Shown in pieces: positions 25,251 through 37,155 of a DNA stretch of 64,000 nucleotides (its first letter is position 1; each line of letters starts with the position of its first letter). The stretch is from the NCBI GenBank assembly GCA_019096195.1, contig JAGTXK010000055.1, forward strand, positions 1,116,001-1,180,000, given 5' to 3'. The notes beneath the pieces are model-generated. The model was not told the origin of the DNA. It made no database searches and was given only the letters and a program-made list of their open reading frames with translations. The translations under genes were made by a program, and so were the position numbers. The DNA comes from Boletus sp. NGJ. Lineage: Eukaryota; Basidiomycota; Agaricomycetes; Boletales; Boletaceae.

Positions 25251-25918
25251 ATGGGTAAGGTCCAAAGCCGAAAGCACATGAAAAAGGATGTCATCCTTAC
25301 CCACATTCATTCTCTTCAGGTGTTTCTCTCTGGCTTGTGCCTGGGGCAGCACACATGGATGTGATCAAATCTAGTTTCCCGGGACGTCCATCGATAGGTC
25401 ATCCTCGCTCCCCGAGTTCCTATCCCGCTATCCTTCCCCACATAACTCTCGCAACGGTCCCCCTTTCGGATGCCGGGATCTCCAATATGCTCCTTGATGC
25501 CGTTCCAGAGATTCAAGTGCCACTCCGCATCTATTTTCAGTCCCTTTCCGTCGGTGACCACTACTTCCGTTCTGTGTTCATCGACATCCTGCGTACACAA
25601 GAGCTCGTCGGTTTCCAGAACCAGATATTGACTAACTTGCATCGCTGTGGCCTTGAACCCAGTGCGCCGAGGTTCCCTCATATGTCGCTGTGCTACATCG
25701 CGGACGAAGACAAGAGCGATCGCGATATGACAGCACAAGCGTTGAGAGACACGGGTGCTATTCGCCCGACTGCTGACATGCAGTACATCGCACTACAATG
25801 TGGTGATGTCGGTCTAATAGGCTTCGACGGTGTGGAGGTTTGGTTGGTCCACTGCGAGGGTCCTGTAGAGACCTGGGAAGTGGACGAGAGAAAGGTGAAA
25901 TTGACTCCAAAATCGTAG
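25251..25918 (+). CDS. 2H-type cyclic nucleotide phosphodiesterase (CPD1-like)
   Basis: The first exon codes only ATG plus one base; a 65-nt intron (25255-25319) follows and the rest is open, giving exactly 200 codons. The two motifs of the 2H phosphoesterase fold are present: HITLAT near residue 45 and HMSLCY near residue 125, each with a His followed one residue later by Thr or Ser. The start GVSLWLVPG is typical of the fungal cyclic phosphodiesterase family, which opens ADP-ribose 1'',2''-cyclic phosphate left over from tRNA splicing. The function is inferred from the family. The presence of an intron-containing tRNA 2 kb upstream is suggestive but not evidence of linkage. Confidence 0.83.
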
Positions 25919-26846
25919 TGGGGTACGAGGAAGCGAAGTAAGTCGTATGCTTAAGAGATACTCAGGGGAACCTTTAATCGCAACAGGTCCCATAAAGACA
26001 GGAAATTTTGGCAAGCCAGCGTTATTGAGACGAGTCGTGAAGGACAGAAACTATAAGATATATCCAAGCGACATGAAAGAAGATCACCAAAGCTGTTGTA
26101 ATTTGTTGCGGGGTTGTCCAACTGCAATCTCATGATATCGTTTTTCCTGCCTCTATCATTCGAGTATGTGTTGTGGCAGTGGCTCACAGGACTCCATTCA
26201 ATGTCGGCTGCCACCCAGTCGATCCATATTCGGATCAGATAAAGGTAGATTTTCCCTGTACGCGCGGTCAAGTATATTCAGATAAAATAATTAATAGTGC
26301 GTATGTCACTGATTTCTCTAGCATCCTGACAGGAAGCGAGGGGAAATGCCAAGGCTGCTAACAGGGGCTTTTAGGCATTTTTTTCTTGCCGAGCCAACAT
26401 ACGCGAGTAGCAGACACCGACAGCGAAGAGCCGACCATCGTATCGTGAATTATGAGTCAGCGTCCATAAAGTGGGGACTGATCTCGCAACTTGGTTTCTT
26501 GGGAAGTCGAACGAAGAACGATAAACTTGCGTGGGGCTTGTTCTTTGGCGCGTTGCTGTGAATGAATGAAGTGGGTGATAAGGGCTACTAGGAACTCGTG
26601 CTAGGGTTACAATATTTATCGTAAATGTATATTCAATGTTGAACCTCGAAGGTGGTGAAAGGGTAGGTGATGCGGACTGAGTCGACGCCAAAAAAATTAT
26701 GATATGACACCATTATGGACCAGGGAACGGAGAGTGCATGCGAAGAGTGTAGTGGAGATTACTGAGTGAGTGGCACAAGCACCACGATCTAGTACGACAA
26801 GAATAGATTACAACGTCCGTTGTTGATCTGATCCGATTCCAGTTGT
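25919..26846. other. Gene-free region between convergent genes
   Basis: About 930 bp between the 3' ends of the phosphodiesterase gene (+) and the arrestin-like gene (-). Only short frames with no protein character were seen on either strand. No repeat, tRNA or mobile-element signature was recognised. Confidence 0.5.
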
Positions 26847-28431
26847 TCAAGACGCTGATGGAGGCTCGTAGAGGGGTAACGGAATCGAGTAGTCGACCTT
26901 CCGCTCGCCATTTGAGTGAAAGAGCTGTGAATACGCTGGAAGAGTTTGCGCGCAAGGTAAATTCTTCTGCACATCTTCACTCTGGTTCTCCACAGTAGCA
27001 GTTCTCGAAGGTATCGTAACTTCGGGTACGTTGACATGCTTCACTGGAAGAGAAAACTGGAGACGTTCGAGTATCGTTTCTCCAGAATCGGCGGTGTTAT
27101 ACTCGCAGCAAATCACAACATGCATGTAGTGCGCAACGCTGAAAAGCGGACTACTCTCGGTGATCCGTCGCTTTTGCATGCCCGCCCAATCGCACATATG
27201 GGGCTCCGTAGAAATAGGAATCTTGGTCTCCAGAGTGTACCAGTCGTCTTCAGGGGACGCGCTATGGCCCAGAGTGAAGATATGGCCATCCCCAGAAATG
27301 ATGTATCTACCCGATTCAGTGGGAGGAAGGATAGAGAATGATCGTTTTATACTTGATCCAAATGTCCCGAGCAAGCCGGTATCGTAGAGGGTATGGGTGG
27401 GGTGAGGGTTTCGCAGCGGAATGCGAGGAGGCTGGCGACTTTGCGGGGGGATAGGATACTCGTCGACATCGCCCCGACTCGAGTGTGTCCTAGTCGATTG
27501 GGTATTAGACACTAGCTAGCGAAGCTCAGATGGGGCCAAACCTATACACCTCGATCTGCTCTACATCAACGGAAAATTCTGTTATCTTTAAATGTTTCCG
27601 CTCGGAGTCGTCCAAGTCTTTTCCGCGGATACGTAAGACAAAGGGAAGGGAAGTCTCATTCATTGTTGTAGCACTCGGTATGCTGGCGACGACCTGAATC
27701 TTCTTCAAAACGTCACCTGGGATAGACCTTCGAGATGAACCCTCTGAATCGGGTGCGTGATGTGCGTCCACGAAGTAGGCAGACATCTGGAACGTGCTGG
27801 AAGAGGGTCCAGGCTGGGGCTCGACGAAGCGCCGAAGAATGATTGAGCGTCGACGCGCATCGATCGTGCGTGTACAGGAACGGACAGGGCCACAAATGTT
27901 CGCAAAGGAAAATGAGGAATGACCTTTGTTCGTATCAACGAATGTAGCAGTGACATAAAGAGCGTAAGAAGTTCCGGCTGCTTGCAGCGAGGCATCCCCG
28001 TAGACCGAAGTAGTCGGCAGCCAGCCGGGAACAGGGATGTCAAAAACGACATTCCACAGGCAGGGTTTATCAGAGTCCTCGTGACCTTCGTTCGAGAGGT
28101 CTACAGGGCCGCCAGGCAGTAATTCGCGTGTGATCGAACAGAGACGGACAGGAGCATATCCGGTTGCAGGAGAGAGCGTTTCTGACTGGCCATCAAAGGT
28201 GATAGTCAAGGATTGCAACAGAACACGCGCTGCTGGTCTTCGTCGGACAAATAGCGATGAGGGAGAGACGAGTGAGACGGAAACATGACCTGAAAGCGAG
28301 AATGTCGATCTAATCAAGTATGATGAATCTCATGATTGCAGAAAATGGAGGAGAGCCTCTTACGACGAATCCGCATCCCCATATATGTCTAGGACGTCTG
28401 AGAATGGTTGGATGCTGAGCGCAAGGGACAT
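26847..28431 (-). CDS. Arrestin-like protein
   Basis: The 5' exon starts MSLALSIQPFSDVLDIYGDA and splices through acceptor gattag into SSSTFSLSGHVSVSLVSP. This is the usual opening of fungal arrestin-fold proteins, followed by beta strands such as PAARVLLQSLTITFDGQSE and CLWNVVFDIPVPGWLP. The C-terminal arrestin half holds SLPFVLRIRGKDLDDSERKH and ITEFSVDVEQIEVYRF. A last exon adds IPPQSRQPPRIPLRNP and a tail rich in Pro and Ser ending PLPLYEPPSAS. Such proteins often serve as ubiquitin-ligase adaptors for endocytosis of transporters; that is inference here. The joint before the last exon is unresolved: the neat option is a 34-nt intron. An upstream ATG at 28674 opens a frame that might be a 5' exon. 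Confidence 0.7.
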
Positions 28432-28880
28432 CTATGAAACAAGGAGAATGAACTCTCGTCAGGAAGTCAGGAGATGGATTAGCTTGCGCTACGACTCGTT
28501 ATATGAGGACACATGCCACTCGGTTACCTGGATTGGGGGAACAAAGGTAGACAGGCCAAAGGGTTGCTTGATATGATCGCCGCATGGTATTGAGGTACGG
28601 CTGGCAGAACACTTAAATTGCATCGTGCCCGCAGCCTTGTGCTGCGAAAGATCAATAGAGAAAAGTTGAGACATTCTCCCATTGTTTCATAACCTGGTGG
28701 GTTGCCTTTGTAGGAGCACAAAGGGACGGGTGATGTGGCCGAAGTAGGAGAACAATGGAGAACTCGCTTGGCAGGCGGGAGCTGGGACGACCCCATTGTC
28801 CCCCAAGACATCACGTAGCAATATTGCAAACTTTATACATTCGTAGCAGATCACACCAACAATACCGCCTGTAACTCCAC

Positions 28881-30000
28881 TCATCCAAATACCGTCGATA
28901 CTGCCAGCGCATCTTCTTCTTTCCGCCGAAGCGCCTTTCTCCGTGCATTATCTTGTTGAGCATCCTTTCGCTTGCCGTATCTGTCTCCTTTGCTTTGTTT
29001 GACTAGTCTCCGTATCGCCGTTGGTGTGATAAATTCTGCAATCCCTGTCAGAAATAGCGGCTTGACGCTAGGGCATGACAACAAACCCGGATTAGAATAG
29101 ACAGTGACACCGCCAAAGGCACCCTCGAATATCCGAATCGGTGTCAACACGAATCGAGGACCAATTTCAACCAACGATGTGCTCGGAGGGGCATTGGGTT
29201 GCTGGGGATCTTTTTCAAGGATCTGACGTGCAAGGCATTTAAAAACCGCCAAGGGAATATCAGCGCATGGAATTAACCTGAAAGTTTCGGAACCAAATCT
29301 TGTTGTCGAGTATGGTGAATGTTAGGACGTGGTCGATGAACGGTTTCGCTCTTCGAGCCGAAGGAGGAACACCGAAAATCTGGCAATTACGCGGTTAGAT
29401 AGACTATTGGATAGAGCCGATTCTCGCACATGCGTGAAGATCTCTTTTGTCAGCTTACCCCACTCGCTCTCGTCAAATGCCTTGTCGAAACTGAGTATAC
29501 CCCGACACCCTTTGAGGCAATTACCCGTCATCTTTAGTTCGTCCATCGTGTGCACGTTTTGTACGTGTAGTTTTATGCTGGGTCCGTTGGGAGTCTTCGC
29601 CACCCACATATAAAGATCTTCGTGTCTTCGTGCCTCAAAGTACACAGTATTATTGCAGTTATGAAGATCTGCTAACTCCGGGAGGAGATGCAGTTGAGAT
29701 TTCGAATCTAACTTGGATTCTGCGAATAAGGCATGATGTGAATCTCTAGTTAAAAGGCATGGTTCAGCACGACGGCACACCTTTTTTAGTGTGAGGCAAG
29801 AGAGCTTCCAGGTCGCTCATGAGATGCCTCATGCGGTGGGTGACACCACGGGAAGAGAGCAACAGGACACGCTGCCTGTTCCTCTTTTTTGGTTGGACTG
29901 GTGTGTCGTCGACGTCCATGTCGTCTGCCTTGCGTTTGGGATTACCTTTTGCTTCGGCTTTTGCAGCATTGGCCTTCTGCGCTCTCAGTATAGACGGCAT
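28881..30000 (-). CDS. BRX1: Ribosome biogenesis protein BRX1
   Basis: A Brix-domain nucleolar protein needed for 60S subunit assembly. The ATG at 30000 begins MPSILRAQKANAAKAEAKG, followed by a basic region and KKRNRQRVLLLSSRGVTHR, the characteristic opening of the Brix domain. Then come MRHLMSDLEALLPHTKK, NTVYFEARRHEDLYMWVA, PNGPSIKLHVQNVHTMDELK and LKGCRGILSFDK. Later exons give IDHVLTFTILDNKIWFRNFQ, GPRFVLTPIRIFEGAFGGVT and a Lys/Arg-rich tail. Five or so short introns interrupt the gene. Length (about 300 residues) is normal. Confidence 0.93.
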
Positions 30001-30264
30001 TAAATACAACAAAAAGTTGATCACTCGAGCTGAGCAAACACATTTGGTAGCAATGAATATTACGTAAATGCGTTCAGCGAGATGACAAACTACTACCAGC
30101 ACAACTTCACTTAGACAGTTCAGAGGAGCGAAATAAAGTCGGCCTTACGGGTACAAAACTGTGCTTCCTGAAACAAGCGAAACAATAGACCTCACCGGCA
30201 ACAAACGAATGCTGGAGGGGAAAAGAAGGAGGAAAAATCACAAGATCCACACACAATAGTGATC

Positions 30265-31685
30265 TCAGGAGGAGGATGGAGCTGTGGCCCGGAGTTGCTT
30301 TTGTTTCTCTTGTTCCAATCGCTATTCAATAAATGTGTCAAGACGAGAGACAAACCTGGGAACATGCACATACGTGGTACAATAGTTGAACCGCCATTTG
30401 GATATTGGCGGGCTGCCCGGTGATCACTACCAACCTTTCGCCTTCCGAACCGGACGATGGCGCGCCGTTCAACCCAGCGCCAGGCTCCATGATTTTGATT
30501 TGGCTGGCACTCATATGCCTTATCTCATTAATTTTGCTGCCACCCTTCCCGATGATGCATCCTACAAGATCGTTTGGAATGTAGATTTGCTGCGTTTGCA
30601 ACTGTTGAGGTGGGTTGTGAGATGGAGCATATGGATGATGCGATGAATAACCCGGCACGTAAGATGACCCTGTATACGGTGGACGTCGAGTGTAGCTCGA
30701 GGGACGATAGCTTGAATGGGTGGACGATGATGGCATACGGTCTTGTGCCTCGATAAGTATATTGCCGATATAATACGTCGCGATGTGGATGGCATCCGCA
30801 ACCCCTGCCACACTCAGGACACGCTATGGTTATTAAATTGCATATAAGGCTTCGATGCCAAAGTTGGTTTGCTGCATGATGCTTACTTCCGTCGAGCCGG
30901 GGAGCATGCCCTCGCTCGCGTTCAGCCGAGCACCGCTGGCGTCTTGGATTTCCTTGATTTTGGATCCTTGCTTGCCTATCACTGACCCCATACGGGAATT
31001 GGGAATCATGAATTTGATAGTGACTGCGCGACTTCCAGGAACAGAGGGGACGTCAAATGGTTCGTCATTGATTCTCCGCACGATAAGGCCAAAGGCCTGA
31101 TGATGAAATCTATGAGGGCTATTCGAGCCAAGAAAAAAAAGATCAAGTACTTGCCTTGGACACTGCATCAAGGGGCCCGCTAACGTTCAGAATTCTCTCT
31201 GGGTTGCCAGGGATACTCTCTGAGACCATGACGCGGGCACCACTCTTGTCGCGAATCTCATTGACGTGTGAACCACCCTTGCCGATGATGATTGATGCAT
31301 CTTGAGTGACGATCAAGCAACGCATATGGATCATCGCCGAAGGTGGGGGAGGGGCACTGGAAGAAGAGAGTGCTATGGAGGTGGTTGCATGTGAGCTGCT
31401 AGCTTCGTCTGACCTGGTGCGGGAATCACCACTCTTATTGTCCGATGACGAGGGCTTGGGTGAGGGAGTAGACGCCGTCGTATCTGCTACAGAGGCGGGG
31501 CCTTCTGCCATATTCACATCATGAGTCATAGACGGGTGAAAAGGTGGGCCGGAATCTTGGGTCTTCTGAGCTCGTAAGTCATCCGGGGATGCCGTAGCGC
31601 CTGTGTTTGCACGCTTGTGATGCTTTTTTTCGTCCGAGTCTGAAGGAGAACGGGACCGTTTGCGGTTAATGTCAACTTCTGCCAT
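30265..31685 (-). CDS. Three-KH-domain RNA-binding protein (PBP2/HEK2/Rnc1 type)
   Basis: The start is the ATG at 31685 (MAEVDINRKRSRSPSDSDE). A Ser/Pro-rich N-terminus precedes three KH domains, each with its GXXG loop: IIIGKGGSHVNEIRDKSGA, SVIGKQGSKIKEIQDASGA and CIIGKGGSKINEIRHMSAS. Between the second and third lies a Ser/Tyr/Pro-rich linker. A small last exon (RLEQEKQKQLRATAPSSS) ends at TGA 30265-30267. This arrangement matches fungal poly(C)-binding proteins such as yeast Pbp2/Hek2 and S. pombe Rnc1, which control mRNA stability, localisation or telomere length. Which of these applies here cannot be told from sequence. Confidence 0.9.
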
Positions 31686-32056
31686 TACGAATTCAGCCAA
31701 AGAACAAGAATGAGATGTGAGTTTGGGGATGAGGGCTTGAGAGTGATGATGATATGGAAGATGGTTTGTAGTGGGAAGTCGGAGGGACGGATTTCTGACG
31801 GGGAAGGGGTGGAGGAGGTAAGGAAATGGTGGATCCGAGCTGGGTAATCGCCAATGAAGAACGAAACGAACATACCTTGCAACTATCTATCGGGCAAAAA
31901 ATTCAAGTCAAACTAGGGAGAGGAGGGGAAGGGTTTAGCACCAGCTACATAAACATATCACAATACAACGACACAGCCTCAACAAAATCATCCCACCGCT
32001 GTGCATCATGATTTCCCGGAGGTAAGCCTTTTGACATGTATCTGACTCTGACGGGC
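31686..32056. other. Upstream region of the KH-protein gene
   Basis: About 370 bp between the KH gene start and the recognisable end of a degenerate adenosine deaminase copy. It should hold the KH gene's promoter. No gene was seen. Confidence 0.45.
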
Positions 32057-32830
32057 TACTTTGCGTCGGTTATCGTAAATGTGCCTTCAAATTTCTGCCA
32101 GATCTGAGCAATACCGACTCGTTCGGGCAACTACGCAAGGTCCGACGGGTCTTACCTTGCTCGGGGTATTGTGTGATCCGTACTATGCTTCGCTCGGGTT
32201 GATCACAAAAGTAGTACAAACGATCCATTTATCGAAGCCTTCTGCACCACCAAGAGAGGGATCGAATGTTTCCCGAGCGGTCCGCATCTTTACCCATGTG
32301 TTTGGTACACTGGCATACGCCGCATCCGAGTCGGTAATCCCACAGCTGCCTGTGTATCATGTTCCTTTGGAATAGGCCTGATCTCAGGTAACGTTCTTGC
32401 AATCGTTGGACTATCGATCACATTCGGGGCACTGGATATGAATGGCAGGTTGTTGCAGGGCAAGCTCCAAGAGGAAACCAGCCTCGACTGTCACGTATTG
32501 ATGGACATGTAGCAGTACGCCTTTTGGCATCCGTGCTTGCGGAATGAGTTACTGGAGAGGTTCCATGAAATTCCGCTCACCGTGCGGAGGATCTTGAAAA
32601 GCCTGCTCGTCATTACTGTAATCTTTGTCCTGTAAAAGAGGACGTTGCACAACTACGTGTTAAGTCATAACGTTGTGCAGACCTGTCAAGAACGAGTCCA
32701 TACCAGGGCTATCGTCTCAGCTTCCTTGACGCGAATAGCTCTCACTACTCGATCTGCCCAGAGTTCTGCAGATGAAAAATGTTGATGTCACGGTCAATTC
32801 TGAGCGCGCGATCTTCGTCGATTGGGTTGA
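32057..32830 (-). pseudogene. Degenerate partial tandem copy of the ADGF-type adenosine deaminase gene
   Basis: Segments in shifting frames match the N-terminal half of the intact ADGF gene just upstream on the same strand. RALRID (about 32792-32810) matches RALRVD. MPKGVLLHVHQYVTVEAG (32411-32530 region) matches MPKGALLHAHLDLTVGAR. FDPSLGGAEGFDKWIV and INPSEA (about 32180-32290) match FDSTLGGPDGFDRWLI and INPSDA. IWQKFEGTF at about 32060-32103 matches the next family block. The frame changes between blocks, one block is followed directly by TAG, and the entire catalytic C-terminal half (HAGE, RIGHG, SSDDP) is missing. It is therefore a decayed partial duplicate. Amino-acid divergence from the parent is considerable, so it is not recent. 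Confidence 0.8.
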
Positions 32831-33087
32831 AGCGATTCTGTAGATAGGTTACTGAGAGCTGGGCTAGACATGGTGAAGTTGTTCGCAAGGGTCCCAAGTC
32901 GGCTATCGCCATACCGAACTAACTGATCGAGTTCATCATGCACCAGTACTTGCAATTTTGTTCGGGATTCTACTGATTACACTGGATAAGAGGACATGGA
33001 TAACCTGGTTGAGAAAAGGGTACCGCGACGCAAATCATTGCGGTATGAAAGATCCGCTGTTTCCACGTACAAGACGAGGTCCATGCT

Positions 33088-35308
33088 CAGTTTCTGTTGG
33101 AGGCTACCAATTCCTTGATGAATCCCTCCCAGCGGGTTTCCCAATATTTCATGAGTCGTCTTTTCTCGGTTTCCCCGAGCATTGAATGCTAAAGAAGGAA
33201 AATTTTACTCATCTGGGACTAAAGAAGGGCGAGGAATATAAACCACAATGCTGTCACGGGCGAGATGGCCAAGTGTCAGGAGACCTGTCACCTCGCTTGC
33301 AACGAGGACCTGACACACTCAGTTGTCATCCACAAACGGAGGCAGATATCATAGTTACCTGGTAAAAATCATAGGAGAGGCCCATATTCTGAAACATCGC
33401 AGGATCATCGGAGCTAAGGGCTACTGGAACTCCGTGATTCAGAAGTATGGGCAAGGGATGCATGGGCATGGAAGCAGTAAGACGCTATCCCAGGTGCAGC
33501 GTGAGTTACGAATGGCGAAACGATGTTGAATTATTACAAGTATCTCATTCCTAACGGCAAAGAATCAGAGCCATTGGATTCCAGGGCGATGTCAAACTCA
33601 CGAAATAGGGCAGATCTCTAGGGCTATTCCTTTCTCTCTGCATATCTGCATCAATTTAGGATGCTTTACCAAAGAAAAGCTACAACGTGTGAATGAACCG
33701 ACGACGACACAAGTAGTCTGTCGAATGGTACCCATGTCCTATACGCCTCGTCCCGAGCAGGATTGCATCGTAAAGGTTCTCGTCAGCATGCGTACCATCG
33801 CCACAAGTTTCTCCGGCGTGAAAAATGAAAGGAATCTCAACATCTACTTCCTTTTGTCGCTGCTTGAAGGCCATCAGTTGGTCCAGGTAATAATGTAAAG
33901 GGTGAAGAATATTTTCGTCTCCCACAAGGTCAAAACCTAAATACACCGCAGCAACTTATAATTACAACATGTTTGTCGTGAGAAGAGGTGAAACCCCGCA
34001 CCAACAATTAATTCAGGAAATGTTTGTTTCATCCGTATGCAATCCTCTAGGTGATCTCTCAGCGTGTCACCGTCACAATCTCGAATAACTGTGTAGATTA
34101 TCTGAGTGAAGCATAATGAGTGAGTATAAGCACTATTCTGCCCCCCCCAAAAAAAAAATCAAACCTTTGCGCCAAAGAAATCAGGATGCTCTTTCTTGAA
34201 CTGATTGACTACCAGATTGAATGTCCTTAGCCAGTCAACATGCGGGACATTCTCCTCTCCGTCTGCACCGATCATGAATCTGAGAAACAGTTGCGGTCAA
34301 AGAATTCTGTGTGAAGTAACAGTACTGCTTACTTGGGACTGAAATTGATCCGTGCTTCAACGTAGGATACCCCATCCTCGAACGTTTCTTGAAGAAATTG
34401 TCTGATATACTCTCCCCATATGGGGAAATGATAGACAAGGCTCTGTAGTTATTAATTACCCATCAACACCTTCATTCGACTGGGAAGGGCCTCAAGAGAA
34501 CGAACGCGAGTTAGTTCCGTAGCAGAGCGAAATACATCCCAGATCTAATCTGGGTAAGCATGATGTGGCAGCGTTGCCCGTGGTCTGTTCGCACCCTAAT
34601 ATTATTATTATGAGTGGTGTATGCATCGCTTGGGTTGATAGACATCTTGCTGATGAGCCACCGATCAAATCCATCTGGCCCTCCCAAGGTCGAGTCAAAC
34701 CTTTCGCGGGCCGTTACAAGAGGTATCCAAGAATCAGGATGATACGCCAGATCTGTAAGTGACGTTATACTGGCGATCAAATTAGTAGGAGTTGGTCTCA
34801 AGTTTGGCCGGGTGAATGTTATATTGGCTGAGGTGATCGGCTCCGGAGAAGAAATGTGAATGGTTGGGTAGCGCAGTGCGATGTCAAGCAGGGTTCTTGC
34901 CCCAACAGTCAAATCAAGGTGAGCGTGAAGCAGGGCTCCTTTTGGCATCTGTGGGGATGCGAAAATTAGAATCCAAAGCGGACTGACTGAGGTGAGTGGG
35001 AAACCTTGGAAATGATTTGAAAGAGCTTCGTTTTCTGGATGATGCTCTTGCCTGATATTCTATCAGTACACGAGCCTAGGTTGTACGGCATACAAACCAG
35101 TGAGAAACTCCATTCCAGGAAACGGATGCGGGACCTCGTCTTGTTGCACGCTCCACACGGATGCAGCATCGTCGACGCGGACACGGCGGGTAATCTGATC
35201 CGCTTGGCTCTCTAAGATAGAGCTTGGGCGAATATAATCCACACGAAGCGCTCTGTCGGCCTTGATCAATGCAGCACGCTCTGCGTGGTAGTCTTCGAGG
35301 GAGGGCAT
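33088..35308 (-). CDS. ADGF/CECR1-type adenosine deaminase
   Basis: A zinc adenosine deaminase of the growth-factor (ADGF) subfamily, converting adenosine to inosine. The model starts MPSLEDYHAERAALIKADRA and runs through MPKGALLHAHLDLTVGART (metal-binding HxH), FHAGETCGDGTHADENLYDA (catalytic Glu with its His), RRIGHGFSLVKHPKL, ALEICPIS, then MPMHPLPILLNHGVPVALSS followed by DDPAMFQNMGLSYDFY. The C-terminus is RRLMKYWETRWEGFIKEL ending at TGA 33088-33090. All expected active-site blocks are present and in frame across about ten short introns, so this copy looks functional. No obvious secretion signal is seen at the chosen start. It is divergent from the Csm1 gene across about 100 bp and followed by its own degenerate duplicate. 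Confidence 0.9.
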
Positions 35309-35410
35309 GACTTGGAGATACGGAGCGCAAGTGAACTTAGTGAAGTACTCCTGGCTATCATAACGCGTGATCAATTTCTCACGTGACCTGTTCAGTCCCT
35401 TCTAACCATC
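35309..35410. promoter_or_regulatory. 102-bp bidirectional promoter between ADGF and Csm1 genes
   Basis: Start codons at 35308 (minus) and 35411 (plus) are separated by 102 bp. A palindromic E-box CACGTG lies at 35380-35385, inside TCACGTGA, a candidate site for a basic helix-loop-helix factor serving one or both genes. Confidence 0.6.
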
Positions 35411-37081
35411 ATGTCCTCAGAAGACGAAATGAGTAAGGACGTTCGCGTCTTTTACCGAATGCCAGACATTCATCTAAAACAGCTACATCGCAGACAACTG
35501 GGAACAACGCCCTCTACATGCGCATCCACCTAACGCCACCCGCAAGAGAACAAAAGCCAGCTCACCGGCCCGGCCGAGCGATGCACCCTCCTCGAAACGC
35601 GCGCCACCCACCCATCCGGACTCGGGTGATGACAATGGCGACATCGTGTTAGATGCAGCGATCGCAAAGCCAGGACCAAAGGCCAAACCTCGCTCCAAAG
35701 CATCGACCGTCGTGAATAGCCAACAGGATCATAAAGGCCAAGAGAAGGCAACAAGTTCGAAATTAGCCAAAAAGCCCCAACCTTCCGACGACGCAATGGA
35801 AGTGGATCATGGGGAAAGCGAAGTTAATGTACAGACAACCTCCCATTCTACTACAGCAGGAGCGGGCAAAATTCACTCTTCCTCTGAGTTGAAAAGCCGA
35901 AAGGAGTTGGACCGGTGGAAACAGAAAGCCAAAGATGTGCGTTCCCTCCTCACTCCTTTCTCGTTTGCAACCTAACGACATGGGTTAAAGCTCGAGGTTC
36001 AGCGAGACGCATTATCGAAGCAATTAGAAGAACTTTTCCAAATACGCAGGACGGAGCCAGAGCAAGTCCTCGAACAATTACAAATACAGTATGAAGAGCG
36101 TGCTAAAAGTATATTGGGACTTGTCAATCTGTTGCATCTAATGATTAGCCGTAGCACAGGACGCTCTCATCAAGGAACTTACTTCCCAGTTAGCGCGGGT
36201 TGAGCCACTCTCTCGCACAGGTCAAGCAGTCGCACTTCATTTTCTCACAAGAGAAGCAGCCGACGAGGAGAAACGCGCGGCAGAGCAAGACATATCACGC
36301 CTTCAAGAGGTTATCAAGGCGAAGGATAGCGTGATTGACGAAAAGACAAATCGTGTTGCAGAACTAGAACAATTAGGTCAGCCCACTGTTACTCTTCTTT
36401 GATCCAATACCTACTCCAGATGTCACGATAGTTCAAGATGCCATTCGTGAGCGCGACGCCGAAATCGAGAGATCAAAGGAACTGCTTGCTCGAGTTGCAC
36501 CCAAGGGTACTCCGAATTCGCGTTCACACACTAAGCGGCCGTTCGGCATGGATGACCCAAAGATGACTGAAGTGATCAAATTCTATGAAGACATGTCTAA
36601 CCTTTTGGTCACGAATGTCAAATTCGAACATGCACCAGACTCGGAAGAGCCTGAAGTCATATTCCACTGCATATACACATACTACGAAATGATACGTCGA
36701 GCCGACGACATCGAAGGAGAACGTATAGGTGAAAAAAGTTAGTTTCTCAAGTGCTTTGTGCCGGGCCTGCTCATTAAAGTGACACTGATAGGTATTGTCT
36801 TTACCATGCGTATATTCAATGGTTTCGGAGGTCCAAATGGCGAACCCGCATCCGAAGATGACTTCATACATCGCCGGATCAAATACACTCCCTTACATCT
36901 CGACAAGGAACCGGAAGCCTTTGTCAAGGGGCTGGAATATATGGGAGAGTCTTTTACATTTGCTTGTGCGCAACAGGGGTTGTTCCTTAACTCGCTTCGC
37001 GAAAAGATAAGAGATGCTGCAAAGGATGCAAGCGAATCTGCATCTGATATAGGGGAAATGGATCGCGACTCGCAGCAGTAA
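35411..37081 (+). CDS. Monopolin subunit Csm1/Pcs1-like chromosome segregation protein
   Basis: The first exon is short (MSSEDEM), followed by NNWEQRPLHAHPPNATRKR and a Lys/Pro/Ser-rich stretch. The middle is a long coiled coil spread over several exons (SRKELDRWKQKAKD, LEVQRDALSKQLEELFQIR, SRLQEVIKAKDSVIDEKTN, DAEIERSKELLARVA). The C-terminal globular domain begins PKMTEVIKFYEDMSNLLVTN and continues FHCIYTYYEMIRR, FTMRIFNGFG and FTFACAQQGLFLNSLREKI. Coiled coil plus this globular domain is the design of Csm1/Pcs1, which clamps microtubule attachments at kinetochores and acts in nucleolar rDNA silencing in yeasts. The family call rests on domain pattern. Confidence 0.82.
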
Positions 37082-37155
37082 CATGCACTATTGTCGACGT
37101 TAGTTTACTCGTATACCTTACTATGTATTGATTAGCGTTCTCAATTTGTCTACAC

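Noticed and set aside
32840-32960. Open minus-strand frame (VHDELDQLVRYGDSRLG...) next to the deaminase remnant
   Set aside because: It looked protein-like but matches neither the ADGF parent nor any family recognised, and has no start or splice support.
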